Source of the DNA: Silvimonas sp. JCM 19000
GTDB lineage: Bacteria > Pseudomonadota > Gammaproteobacteria > Burkholderiales > Chitinibacteraceae
Assembly: GCA_001313065.1 (NCBI GenBank)
Contig: BBFD01000169.1
Coordinates: forward strand, 1-9,021
Reading direction: 5' to 3'
Length of the DNA stretch: 9,021 nt
Shown here: positions 1 through 7,085 of the stretch, piece by piece
How positions within the stretch are numbered: the stretch's first letter is position 1
Layout of the letters: every line of letters begins with the position of its first letter
The notes under the pieces: generated by a model
Told to the model about the DNA's origin: nothing
The model's database searches: none
The model's input: only the letters and a program-made list of their open reading frames with translations
Made by a program: the position numbers and the translations under genes

Positions 1-328
1 CCATGCCGCGCGCGGCAATGCCCAGGCCCATAAACGCGGCCAGCAACACCACCTGCAGCACCCGCGTGAACGTCAAGGCATGCGCCGCAGGTACCGCCAG
101 CAACAGCAGCCGGGTGAGCGCCACCATCAGCACAAACGCGGCGAATGCCACCAGCTTTAACAGCACCCCGTGCCCGAAATGCGCCAGCGTGGCGCCGATC
201 AGCACAAAGTTGCCGGTCACATGGGCGGTAAACAAGCCACTTAGCGCGATAAAGCCCAGCGTATCGACATAGCCAGCTACAAAGCCGTAGCTCACTCCCA
301 GGGTGATTTCCCGATCCGGCAAGGTCAT
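1..328 (-). CDS. DUF1275 (YoaK-type) integral membrane protein, partial
   Basis: This is the N-terminal 109 residues of a gene that runs off the left edge. The translation starts MTLPDREITLGVSYGF and carries GYVDTLGFIALSGLF followed by TAHVTGNFVLIG, the signature I associate with the DUF1275/YoaK family of polytopic inner-membrane proteins, usually about 220-240 residues. Hydrophobic segments follow at roughly residues 55-75 and 87-105. The ATG at 328-326 overlaps the TGA of the upstream DoxX gene (ATGA, 4 bases), which points to translational coupling and membership of the same operon. No frame break is seen in the visible part. The family has no firmly established function; a transporter-like role is only a guess. 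The family call is confident, the function unknown. Confidence 0.85.
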   Translation of the reverse strand, partial: MTLPDREITLGVSYGFVAGYVDTLGFIALSGLFTAHVTGNFVLIGATLAHFGHGVLLKLVAFAAFVLMVALTRLLLLAVPAAHALTFTRVLQVVLLAAFMGLGIAARGM

Positions 329-765
329 GCAGTTTTCCTGTGTGATGCGGTAGCTTGCGCCAGCCGCGCATCCAGCGAATATGCGCCCGGCCCGGCCACG
401 ACGATGGTGGCGTAGATGATCAGCAGCAACCAGGCAAACTGGCCGTCGGCGATGCTCCAGTCGGCGTGCACAAACAGCAAGGCCACCCCCAACACCACCA
501 GCACCGGCAGCGCCGCCAGCCGGGTCAGCAGGCCCAGCGCGATGCCTATCGGGCACAGCACTTCGGCCAGCACGGCAAACCAGAGCGAGAACGGCGCGCC
601 CAGGCCGAACGGGTCTTCGATATGTTGCAGTTCGCTGTGGTAGTGGATGACCTTGGGCCAGCCATGCACATAAAACAGCAGTGCGCTTCCGGTCAGGCGC
701 AAGAACAGCAGTCCGACATCCAGGCTGACTGGTGAGCTGATCAATACCCGCTTCAGATTATTCAT
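325..765 (-). CDS. DoxX family membrane protein
   Basis: This encodes 146 residues starting MNNLKRVLISSPVSLD. Four hydrophobic helices are visible at about residues 15-33, 62-82, 85-104 and 116-134. The motif HGWPKV after the first helix, and the AEVLCPIGIALGLLTRLAAL stretch around helices 2-3, fit the DoxX family of small four-helix inner-membrane proteins. The family includes subunits linked to thiosulfate:quinone oxidation and oxidative-stress complexes, but most members have no known reaction. I chose the ATG at 765 over an upstream in-frame TTG at 789 because it overlaps the end of the preceding XapX gene by 8 bases (ATGAATAA), as expected inside an operon. The stop overlaps the start of the DUF1275 gene. 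The frame is intact. Confidence 0.87.
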   Translation of the reverse strand: MNNLKRVLISSPVSLDVGLLFLRLTGSALLFYVHGWPKVIHYHSELQHIEDPFGLGAPFSLWFAVLAEVLCPIGIALGLLTRLAALPVLVVLGVALLFVHADWSIADGQFAWLLLIIYATIVVAGPGAYSLDARLAQATASHRKTA

Positions 766-919
766 AGGTGCACCATCCCGCCAGCACAAAACCCAGCGTC
801 ATCGCCACCACCAACGATGCGCCTATGGGCGACGGCGGCGCAGGTGAAGGGATATCCAGCGCACGGCACAAGGCACCGACGGCAAAGGACAACACGATGC
901 CGATGATCAACATGGTCAT
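758..919 (-). CDS. XapX domain protein (second of tandem pair)
   Basis: This is a 53-residue membrane protein, MTMLIIGIVLSFAVGALCRA onward, with the proline motif DIPSPAPPSP at residues 22-31 between two hydrophobic helices (about 3-20 and 32-48). This layout of helix, IPxPxPP loop, helix is that of the XapX (DUF1427-like) domain. A second ATG lies two codons in. The ATG at 919 is preceded by GAGG about 7 bases upstream, so it is preferred. Its end overlaps the DoxX start by 8 bases. The gene is intact, unlike its neighbour. It resembles the first XapX protein in the core (ALLV/SLVV, VMSLG/AMTLG), so the two look like diverged duplicates. The biochemical role of XapX proteins is not established. 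Confidence 0.8.
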   Translation of the reverse strand: MTMLIIGIVLSFAVGALCRALDIPSPAPPSPIGASLVVAMTLGFVLAGWCTYE

Positions 920-1142
920 GGGCGCGCCTCCCGCGTCAGATCGTGGCCAGCACAATTTTTTCTTTTGCTCGGCCGGCTGGTGCGCCAGGTATTTATCCAC
1001 CAGCCAGTAGCCAGGCTCATCACAAACACCAACAGCGCGCCGGTCAAAACGGGTGGCGACGGCACCGGGATGCGCGCCAGCTGGCAACCTACGCCCACGA
1101 TAAACGACAGCAACAGGCCGCCGGTACTTTGAATTTATCCAT
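916..1142 (-). CDS. XapX domain protein (first of tandem pair), frame interrupted as written
   Basis: The core reads LLLSFIVGVGCQLARIPVPS followed by PPVLTGALLVFVMSL, a XapX helix-loop-helix with the IPVPSPP motif. Its continuation, GYWLVDKYLAHQPAEQKK, lies in another frame, and the tail NCAGHDLTREARP is back in the first. Three single-base corrections give one 75-residue protein from the ATG at 1142: one base added at the GG of 1116-1117, one added at the CC of 1011-1012 (restoring MSLGYW), and one removed from the six-T run 956-961. The ATG at 1142 has a good Shine-Dalgarno sequence (AAGGAAAG) and sits 11 bases after the amidohydrolase stop. The start-side correction is the least certain; the alternative is a TTG or CTG start near 1113-1116. 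The restored TGA overlaps the next XapX start as ATGA. The breaks probably reflect sequence error rather than decay. Confidence 0.7.
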
Positions 1143-1153
1143 TGCTGCTTTCC

Positions 1154-3011
1154 TTAAAACGCAAAGCACGAACAACCAAACGCGCCCCAGAAGCCACTGA
1201 AATCGCGCACCGGCACGCTGGATTTGCGCGCCACGTCATGGCTATGGCTGTGGACCTGGCATGGGCCGCTGCATTGATGGGCGCTGGCAGCCGTGGTGGG
1301 CTGCGCTGCGGCGCGATAGTGGCCCGGCACCTTGCGCACCGGCGACCAATCCGGCATGACCGGCAACGCCGGCGGGCCCAAGGCCTGAAAGCGCTCGGCG
1401 GCGTACACAATCTTGCCGTCCACCACGGTCAGCACCGCTTCGATGGTCTTGATGGCGTCTTCCGGCACCGTGAAATAGTCGGCCGATAACACGGCAAAGT
1501 CGGCAAACTGGCCCACTTTGATCTGGCCTTTTTTTGCCTTGCTCGCTGGAGAACCACGCGCTGCCTGCGGTCCACAGCGCCAGCGCGTCCTCACGCGTCA
1601 GCCGGTTGGCGTCGTCATACAACTTGAGCCCGCCGACGGTGCGGCCACTGGTCAACCAGTACAACGCGGTCCAGGGGTTGTAACTGGCCACGCGTGTGGC
1701 GTCTGTGCCCGCCCCCACCGGCACGCCGATGGCGCGCATTTGCTGCACCGGCGGAGTAAGACTGGCCGCCTCAGCGCCGTAGCGTTCGGCAAAATATTCG
1801 CCCTGAAACGCCATGCGATGCTGGATGGCTATGCCGCCGCCCAAGGCTTTGATGCGCTCGATATTGCGCGGCGTAACCGTCTCGGCGTGATCGAAAAAAC
1901 CAATGCAGCCCATCGAACGGAATCTCGCGATTGACCTTCTCGAACACATCCAGCATGCGGCTGATTGATTCGTCATAAGTCGCATGCAGCCGGAATGGCC
2001 AGCGCTGGCTGACCAGATGGCGCACCACTTGCTCCAGCTCGGCCTCCATGCCCGCGGCCAGTTCCGGCCGCGGCTCCAGAAAATCCTCAAAATCTGCAGC
2101 CGAGAACACCAGCATTTCGCCTGCGCCATTCAGGCGCAAAAAAAAGTCGTCACCGCTGCCGATTTTTTGCGCGATCGGTCCAGGTTTTGAAGTCATCCAG
2201 TTCTTGCCCTTTACGCTGGGTAAACAGGTTGTAGGCAATGCGGATGGTGAGTTGCTGCTCCCGCGCCAGTTGCTCGACGACGGCGTAATCGTCTGGATAA
2301 TTCTGAAAGCCGCCACCGGCATCGATGGCGCTGGTCAAGCCAAGGCGGTTGAGCTCGCGCATGAACTGGCGCGTCGAATTAACCTGATACTCCAGCGGCA
2401 GCTTGGGGCCTTTGGCCAGCGTGGCGTACAGGATCATGGCGTTGGGACGGGCGATCAGCATGCCGGTGGGGTTGCCCGCCGCATCGCGCACAATCTCGCC
2501 ACCGGGGGGATTGGGCGTGTTTTTTGTCGTAGCCCACCACGCGCAGCGCGGCGCGGTTGAGCAAAGCGCGGTCGTACAGATGCAGGATGAATACCGGCGT
2601 GTCGGGCGCGGCCGCGTTGATCTCATCCAGCGTGGGCATGCGGCGCTCGGCAAACTGGAACTCGCTCCAGCCGCCCACCACACGCACCCATTGCGGCGCT
2701 GGCGTGACGCGCGCTTGTTGCTGCAGCAAGCGCAGCGCATCGGCTAACGAGGGCACGCCTTCCCAGCGCAATTCCAGGTTGTAGTTAAGCCCGCCGCGGA
2801 TCAGGTGCAGATGCGAGTCATTCAGGCCCGGAATCACAGTCTGACCGTGCAGATCAATCACTTGCGTGCGCTCGTCGCGCAGGCGCAGCACGGCTTCGGC
2901 GTCGCCGACTGCCACAAAGCGGCCACCGTCGATGGCGACTGCGCTGGCCGTAGGCTGGCTGGGGTCGACCGTGTGAAAACGGCCGTTCAAAAATATCAGT
3001 TGCGCTGGCAT
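1154..3011 (-). CDS. YtcJ-type amidohydrolase (amidohydrolase family 3), four frame breaks as written
   Basis: This encodes a predicted cytoplasmic metal-dependent hydrolase of about 617 residues once repaired. It starts MPAQLIFLNGRFHTVDP with the usual small N-terminal beta domain. The metal motif HLH follows at residues 67 and 69 (PGLNDSHLHL). Later ligands are visible as FRLHATYD, FFDHAETVTP and VGAGTDATR, typical of the family's TIM barrel. The C-terminus ends in a Cys/His-rich tail. The reading frame slips four times, each repaired by removing one base from an A/T run: 2520-2525 (restores YDKNTPNPPGGE), 2163-2168 (restores DRAKIGSGDD), 1894-1899 (restores LHWFFDHAET) and 1529-1535 (restores EQGKKGQIKVG). 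The ATG at 3011 has AAGGAG 11 bases upstream; a 6-bp hairpin (3037-3057) lies just before it. It follows the isochorismatase-like gene in the operon. Substrate unknown; relatives act on amides and formylated or cyclic nitrogen compounds. Confidence 0.88.
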
Positions 3012-3036
3012 GGCGAGGCCTGCTCCTTGCAGGCAA

Positions 3037-3057
3037 CGCGCCCACGACCATGGCGCG
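3037..3057 (-). other. Small hairpin upstream of the amidohydrolase start
   Basis: A perfect 6-bp inverted repeat, CGCGCC with GGCGCG around a 9-base loop, lies in the 93-base gap between the isochorismatase-like gene and the amidohydrolase. It ends 9 bases before the AAGGAG ribosome-binding sequence at 3028-3023. It has no U-tract, so it is not a standard terminator. It might influence translation or mRNA stability, or be chance in GC-rich DNA. Confidence 0.25.
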
Positions 3058-3104
3058 GGCAACGTTGCAGAGAAAAAACGGATGACCGGGTCGTGCGCAA
3101 ACGC

Positions 3105-3764
3105 TTAGTGGCCTTCGGATGCGCCAAACATGGTCTTGGCATAGATGATGCCCAGACCATAGGCACCGGCGTGTGCCATGGCGGTGGCAACCGTCTCGTT
3201 ATAGGAGTCGGTACGCGCCCAGTCACGTTGCAGTTCCAGCAGGTATTGCACCGAGGTCATCGGCTGCGCGCCCGCCTGGATCATGCGTTGCATGGCGCGT
3301 TCGTGTGCTTCGTCGCTCACGTCGCCGCAGGCATCGGCAATCACATACACCTCAAAGCCTTGCTCGATGGCGGACAGCATCGGGCCAACAATACACACGC
3401 CCGTCCACAACCCTGCCAGCACAATCTTGCTTTTACCGGCCGCATTGACGCGCACCGAAATGCGCTCGTCTTCCCAGGTGTTCATGCTGGTGCGGTCGAT
3501 GACGACTTCATCCGGAAACACGCTTTTGATTTCGCTGAAAATCGGGCCGGAAAACGTCTTTTCCGCCACGGTAGTCAGGATCACCGGCACCTTGAATTCT
3601 TTGGCGGCCTTGGCCACCAGTGCGGCGTTATTGCGCAGGGTGACGGCATCAATCGACTTGGTGGCAAAGGCCATCTGCGATTGATGATCGATCATGATCA
3701 GCGTGTGGTTGGTTGGGCTCAGCAGTTTGGGGCCGGCAACGGCCTGGGCTTTGGGCATGGACAT
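3105..3764 (-). CDS. Isochorismatase-family (YcaC-like) cysteine hydrolase
   Basis: This encodes 219 residues with no frame break. Near the N-terminus LIMIDHQSQMAF places the family's catalytic Asp at residue 26. VLAGLWTGVCIVGP places the nucleophile Cys at residue 124. DRTSMNTWEDE around residues 90-100 fits the conserved segment before the last active-site strand. The region SAIEQGFEVYVIADACGD, then HERAMQRMIQAGAQPMTS, closely resembles YcaC. The middle basic residue of the usual Asp-Lys-Cys triad is not certain; Arg91 occupies about that position. Members hydrolyse C-N or ester bonds, but YcaC itself has no firm substrate. The ATG at 3764 follows GGAG by 6 bases; a second ATG at 3758 is less well placed. 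It is the first gene of the operon and lies next to the divergent region. Confidence 0.9.
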   Translation of the reverse strand: MSMPKAQAVAGPKLLSPTNHTLIMIDHQSQMAFATKSIDAVTLRNNAALVAKAAKEFKVPVILTTVAEKTFSGPIFSEIKSVFPDEVVIDRTSMNTWEDERISVRVNAAGKSKIVLAGLWTGVCIVGPMLSAIEQGFEVYVIADACGDVSDEAHERAMQRMIQAGAQPMTSVQYLLELQRDWARTDSYNETVATAMAHAGAYGLGIIYAKTMFGASEGH

Positions 3765-4031
3765 GGTGCGCTCCGTGGGGACGATGTATTGGTTTGCCGG
3801 ACGCCGCAGGGCAGCGTCATGGGGTGAGGCAAACGATACGCAAGCCTGCAGCGCCGCGAATCGCCGTTGTGACCATGCGGCACCTTACCCGGATGGGGGA
3901 GCGGCTTCCCTGCCCGCACGCACCGATACGCCCCACGCGGGCCTGGCCAGCAAATACATCCCTCCATCGGGTGACTGTCTGCTTGCGGCGTCCGCGTTAT
4001 GCTTGCGCTACCCCCGTCCGGAGCTCCCGTC
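3765..4031. promoter_or_regulatory. Divergent intergenic region between the hydrolase operon and the response regulator gene
   Basis: This 267-base gap separates two divergent start codons, so it must hold the promoters for the minus-strand operon and the plus-strand regulator, unless one is transcribed from elsewhere. I see no strong sigma-70 pair on either strand. The clearest structure is a nested inverted repeat at 3792-3834, nearer the hydrolase start. GGAG at 4020-4023 is the likely ribosome-binding site of the regulator, 8 bases before its ATG. No coding potential was recognised. Confidence 0.45.
3792..3834. repeat. Nested inverted repeat, possible operator or 5' UTR stem
   Basis: The outer arms GTTTGCC (3792-3798) and GGCAAAC (3828-3834) enclose inner arms GACGC (3800-3804) and GCGTC (3814-3818). 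All arms are perfect. The element lies 28-70 bases upstream of the isochorismatase-like start codon, where an operator or a leader RNA structure would be expected. No known binding-site consensus was recognised, and short repeats of this size can arise by chance. Confidence 0.35.
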
Positions 4032-4669
4032 ATGACTTTGCGGCAAAGCGATCGCCCGATCAGCGTACTGGCGGTCGACGACCACCCTTTAATTCTCGAA
4101 GGCATAGCCGCGGTATTTGAAGGCATGGACGAGATGACGCTGGTTGGCGCCTGCGACGGCATGGATGCGCTGGCACTGTATCGGCAACACGCGCCGGATG
4201 TGACCTTGATGGATTTGCAGATGCCCGGCGTAAGTGGCCTGCAGGCGATCGACGCCATCCGCCAGTACGATCCGCACGCGCGCATCGTGGTGCTGACCAC
4301 GTACAAGGGCGACGTGCATGCGTTGCGCGCCATCAAGGCGGGCGCGGTGGGTTATGTGCTGAAAAGCATGATGCGCACCGATTTGCTGGAAACCATCCGC
4401 ACCGTGCATCGCGGCCAGCGGCGCATTCCGGCCGAGGTGGCGCTGGAGCTGGCGGAGTATATGTCCGAAGGCACGCTCACCCCGCGTGAGACTGAAGTAC
4501 TGCAACTGGCGGCGGCCGGCAAATCCAACAAGCGCATCGGGGTTGGGCTGGATATCTCGGAAGACACCGTCAAAGTGCATATGAAAAAAACATCCTTGCC
4601 AAACTGCATGCCGCCGACCGCACCCACGCGGTCACCATCGCGGTGCGGCGCGGCATTCTGCAATTCTGA
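4032..4669 (+). CDS. NarL/LuxR-type two-component response regulator, frame break near the C-terminus as written
   Basis: The protein is 211 residues after repair. The receiver domain runs from about residue 10 to 125: acidic pair Asp16/Asp17 in VLAVDDHPLI, phospho-acceptor Asp61 in DVTLMDLQMPG, switch region VVLTTY, and the Lys of GYVLKSM. The LuxR-type DNA-binding domain begins at LTPRETEVLQLAAAGKSNKR and continues through ISEDTVKVHM. There the frame slips in the seven-A run 4584-4590. Shortening it to five A gives the standard MKNILAKL helix, then DRTHAVTIAVRRGILQF and TGA at 4667; eight A would also restore the frame but lengthens the helix. The ATG at 4032 has GGAG 8 bases upstream. No sensor kinase is in view. 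Its divergent position suggests, but does not prove, control of the hydrolase operon. Confidence 0.88.
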
Positions 4670-4698
4670 TTTTCAACTGCAACGCACCCGGGCCAGCG

Positions 4699-6084
4699 CT
4701 ACCACAAGAACTTGAGTTCGGCACTGGCGTAATTGCTGTCGTGCCCCCCCAGCGCACGCAGCGTGCCACCAATCTGGTAATGCACCAGTTCAACGGCGCC
4801 GCTTAGATTGGGGTTAAAGCGCGTGTCCAGCCGCAGCTGATCGTACACGCCAGTCCAGCTGCTGCCCGCCCCGGCACTGCCCGCCACCGCCACATTGGGC
4901 TGCGTGTAAATGGCATCGGCCGTGCTTTGCCGCCACAACCCCGCCAGCGCCAGTTGCAGCGTGGTGGCCGCAGCCACGCTCAGCGTCAGCGACGGTTTGA
5001 GCTGATACAGATTGGCGTAACCGGTGTAGCCCGCCAGCGCAAAGTAATTGCCATTGGGGAACAGCGGATTGAAGGTGCCAACCGTGCCATCACTGGCGTG
5101 GTGATCACCAGACGCGGCATCCAGCTGCAAGCCCAGTCGCGGTTTGAGCGGCACCGCGCTCCAGCTATAACCACCACGTGCCCCCACCGCCCACGCCCGG
5201 ATGCGGGTATTGCCCACCCAGCCCGTCTGGCCCATTGCTTCCAGATCCCAATCGATGGCCGCTTGTTTGCCGGCAAACCGCGCATCAAAGACATGCCGGG
5301 TTTCGTCACCTTTGGCATCGCCGTAGCGCGCGTTATCACGGGCATAACGCGAGTAGTAGGCCGATAGCTCATTACCGCCGAGCACATGCCGTTCCACGCG
5401 CAGCGTATCAAAGCGGAAGTGTCGGTTCGAGGTGTCATCAAACGGGGCATCGGCGGCGTATTGCACCGGCTGGCTGATAAAGCCCAGCACGCGCCAGTCG
5501 CTGGTTTCCCAATCCAGCCATGCCGCGTCGAATGATTGCCGCACATTGGGGCCATCGCGCGACGAGACAAAACGCTGCAAATCGAAGGCAAAATCCTGGC
5601 GGCCGACGCGGGCTTTGAGTGTGCTGCCATCAGGCAAGGGCGTGCTGTAGGCGACAAAAGCCAGGCGTAAATCGAGCGGGTCTTTATCGGCGCCGCCCAG
5701 ATTCTGTTTGCCATAAGCGCGGTCATCCTCCACTTGCACAAAGGCCTGCCAATGCGGGCCGAAGCGCGCATCGGCGTGGAATTGCGCACGCTGCAACAAC
5801 CAGCTGTCGCTATGGCTATTGCCGATGCCGAAGTTGGCGGCGTCGTTATATTCAAAGCGCTCCCGTAGCGTTAGCCCCAGCGTTAACCAGGCGCTGTCAT
5901 CGGCGGCCAGCGGCAGATATTTCAACCGGTCCAACGGTTCGCTGCGCATGGCTGGATCGCTGAGCGCGGACCAGTTTTCCATCCAGCGATTGCTGTTTAG
6001 TGCGGGCCGCGTTGCCACGTCCTCTGACCACGCTGCAGCGCTCAGTAGCATGGTCAGCGCTGCCACCGTCGCGCTCGACTTCAT
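4699..6084 (-). CDS. Alginate-export-family outer-membrane porin (AlgE-like)
   Basis: This encodes 461 residues with an intact frame. A signal peptide, MKSSATVAALTMLLSAAAWS, is followed by a mature chain rich in alternating beta-strand patterns. LTLRERFEYND and AFVQVEDDRAYG near the start, ARVGRQDFAFD, FDTLRVERHV and HVFDARFAGK match the alginate export (Alginate_exp/AlgE) beta-barrel family. The chain ends SAELKFLW, with a terminal aromatic as in outer-membrane barrels. The ATG at 6084 has AGGAAG 4 bases upstream and shares ATGA with the stop of the VOC gene, so the two are probably translated together. No alginate synthesis genes are in the window, so the real substrate may be another anion or small molecule. 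Its end faces the response regulator gene, with 29 bases between the two stops. Confidence 0.85.
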   Translation of the reverse strand: MKSSATVAALTMLLSAAAWSEDVATRPALNSNRWMENWSALSDPAMRSEPLDRLKYLPLAADDSAWLTLGLTLRERFEYNDAANFGIGNSHSDSWLLQRAQFHADARFGPHWQAFVQVEDDRAYGKQNLGGADKDPLDLRLAFVAYSTPLPDGSTLKARVGRQDFAFDLQRFVSSRDGPNVRQSFDAAWLDWETSDWRVLGFISQPVQYAADAPFDDTSNRHFRFDTLRVERHVLGGNELSAYYSRYARDNARYGDAKGDETRHVFDARFAGKQAAIDWDLEAMGQTGWVGNTRIRAWAVGARGGYSWSAVPLKPRLGLQLDAASGDHHASDGTVGTFNPLFPNGNYFALAGYTGYANLYQLKPSLTLSVAAATTLQLALAGLWRQSTADAIYTQPNVAVAGSAGAGSSWTGVYDQLRLDTRFNPNLSGAVELVHYQIGGTLRALGGHDSNYASAELKFLW

Positions 6085-6982
6085 TGTGCTTCCTGATGGA
6101 TTTCTGCGATGTAGCCACCGGGGAACTGCACCATGGCGGCGGTGCGACCCTGCACCACAAAAGGCGCCACCAGCAGCTGCGCCCCGGCCGCTTGCGCTTG
6201 GCTCAGCGTGTCGCGCAGCGCAGGCACGGCGTAGCCGGTGGTTTCGCGGCCATACGCCAGGGCAGATGGCCATCGGTGACCAGCACGGTCATGCGGCCAA
6301 AGCTGGAACTGATACGTACGCGTCGATAATCGCCGCTGCTGCGTCCAATTTCGCTGGCCGGGGCGTGCGCGTTGTCTTGCGTGATATTGCCGTGCGCAAA
6401 CTTGAGGAAGTCGGCGATGAATTCATCAGCCTTGTCCGGCGACACATAGACACGGTTCTCCGGCACCAATGCAAACGGCGAGTAATGCGGCACCGTGGTG
6501 TGCCAGTACAACTGCATATTGACGCCGCCCGGCCACTGAATGACCACATCGCGCCCGATCGGATCATCAAACGGCGCCACCACCACGGCCGCACCGGCGG
6601 CTTGCGCGGCTTTGACCGCGGCATCGAGATCAGTGACCAGGTAGCCTGTGCGTTCTGTGCCAAAGCCATACGGAATCGGCGTCTTGAAGCCGAATAAAGA
6701 CACGGTGCCATACGGCGTTTGCAGTAACTGGGTGGTGGTGCTGCTGGCAGTAGGCGTCACCGTGGCCACGCCTTGCGGGGTGCTCTTGCCGCCAAAGGTG
6801 GCGATAAAGCTGGCGGCAAACGCGTTGACGTCGGCCACCGGCACGTAGACATGGCTGGTGTCATATTGCGCCCCGACCGCAACGCCTGCGGGGGCCTCAG
6901 CGGCATAGGCAACATCAAGCAAAGCGGCAGACAGCAGCGCGACCAGCAAGCTGGACGGACAAAACGCTAAGGAACGGAGCAT
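6081..6982 (-). CDS. Secreted two-domain VOC (glyoxalase-fold) protein, one frame break as written
   Basis: About 300 residues after repair. A signal peptide spans residues 1-27 (cleavage after AYA). Domain one begins YDTSHVYVPVADVNAF, with His44 where a VOC metal ligand would be, and includes TGYLVTDLDAAVKAAQAAG and WPGGVNMQLYWHT. Domain two starts at NRVYVSPDKADEFIADF and ends MVQFPGGYIAEIHQEAQ, whose Glu fits the last VOC metal ligand. Between them the frame slips at the GGG of 6260-6262. Adding one base there gives TDGHLPLAYGRETTGYAVP and carries the frame to the TGA at 6083-6081. That stop overlaps the porin ATG. GGAAG lies 6 bases before the ATG at 6982. A VOC protein with a secretion signal is uncommon. 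The reaction is unknown; a periplasmic enzyme or binding protein is possible. Confidence 0.82.
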
Positions 6983-7011
6983 GGCAGGCTTCCAGGTACG
7001 GGAAAGCCTAG

Positions 7012-7039
7012 ACGATAGTCGGATGGCCGAGTTTGCAAA
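7012..7039 (-). promoter_or_regulatory. Possible sigma-70 promoter for the VOC-porin pair
   Basis: On the minus strand TTTGCA (7039-7034) and TATCGT (7017-7012) are separated by 16 bases and lie about 30 bases upstream of the VOC start codon. Both hexamers are only partial matches to consensus. The position is reasonable and the evidence weak. Confidence 0.25.
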
Positions 7040-7061
7040 TCATGGATACGGCCCGGCTGCC

Positions 7062-7080
7062 ACTCACCCGAACGGGGAGT
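7062..7080 (-). terminator. Possible weak terminator hairpin after the DUF4124 gene
   Basis: Five bases beyond the DUF4124 stop, ACTC(A)CCC and GGGGAGT can form a 7-bp stem with one bulged A and a GAAC loop (plus-strand reading). No U-tract follows on the minus strand, so termination is only a possibility. Confidence 0.25.
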
Positions 7081-7085
7081 TGCGT

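Noticed and set aside
3..272. Open frame on the plus strand, 89 codons
   Set aside because: Composition is Thr/Asn/Ser-rich and low in complexity. It lies opposite the well-supported DUF1275 gene.
1154..3062. Programmed frameshifting in the amidohydrolase
   Set aside because: Four same-type slips in one gene, at plain homopolymers without a stimulatory structure, and the same pattern in unrelated genes, make recoding unlikely.
3073..3078. Six-T run on the minus strand after the isochorismatase-like gene as an intrinsic terminator
   Set aside because: Only a 3-bp stem precedes it, and the next gene appears to belong to the same operon.
2805..3827. Long plus-strand open frame of 340 codons
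   Set aside because: It is antisense to the amidohydrolase start and the isochorismatase-like gene, both of which have family motifs. The predicted protein is His/Gly/Arg-rich with no recognisable domain, as expected from antisense frames in GC-rich genes.
4670..4698. Bidirectional terminator between the convergent regulator and porin genes
   Set aside because: Only 29 bases separate the stops. I found no convincing stem with a U-tract in either direction.
5819..6697. Plus-strand open frame of 292 codons over the porin/VOC junction
   Set aside because: It lies opposite two well-supported genes, has Arg/Ala/His-rich composition, and shows no domain motif.
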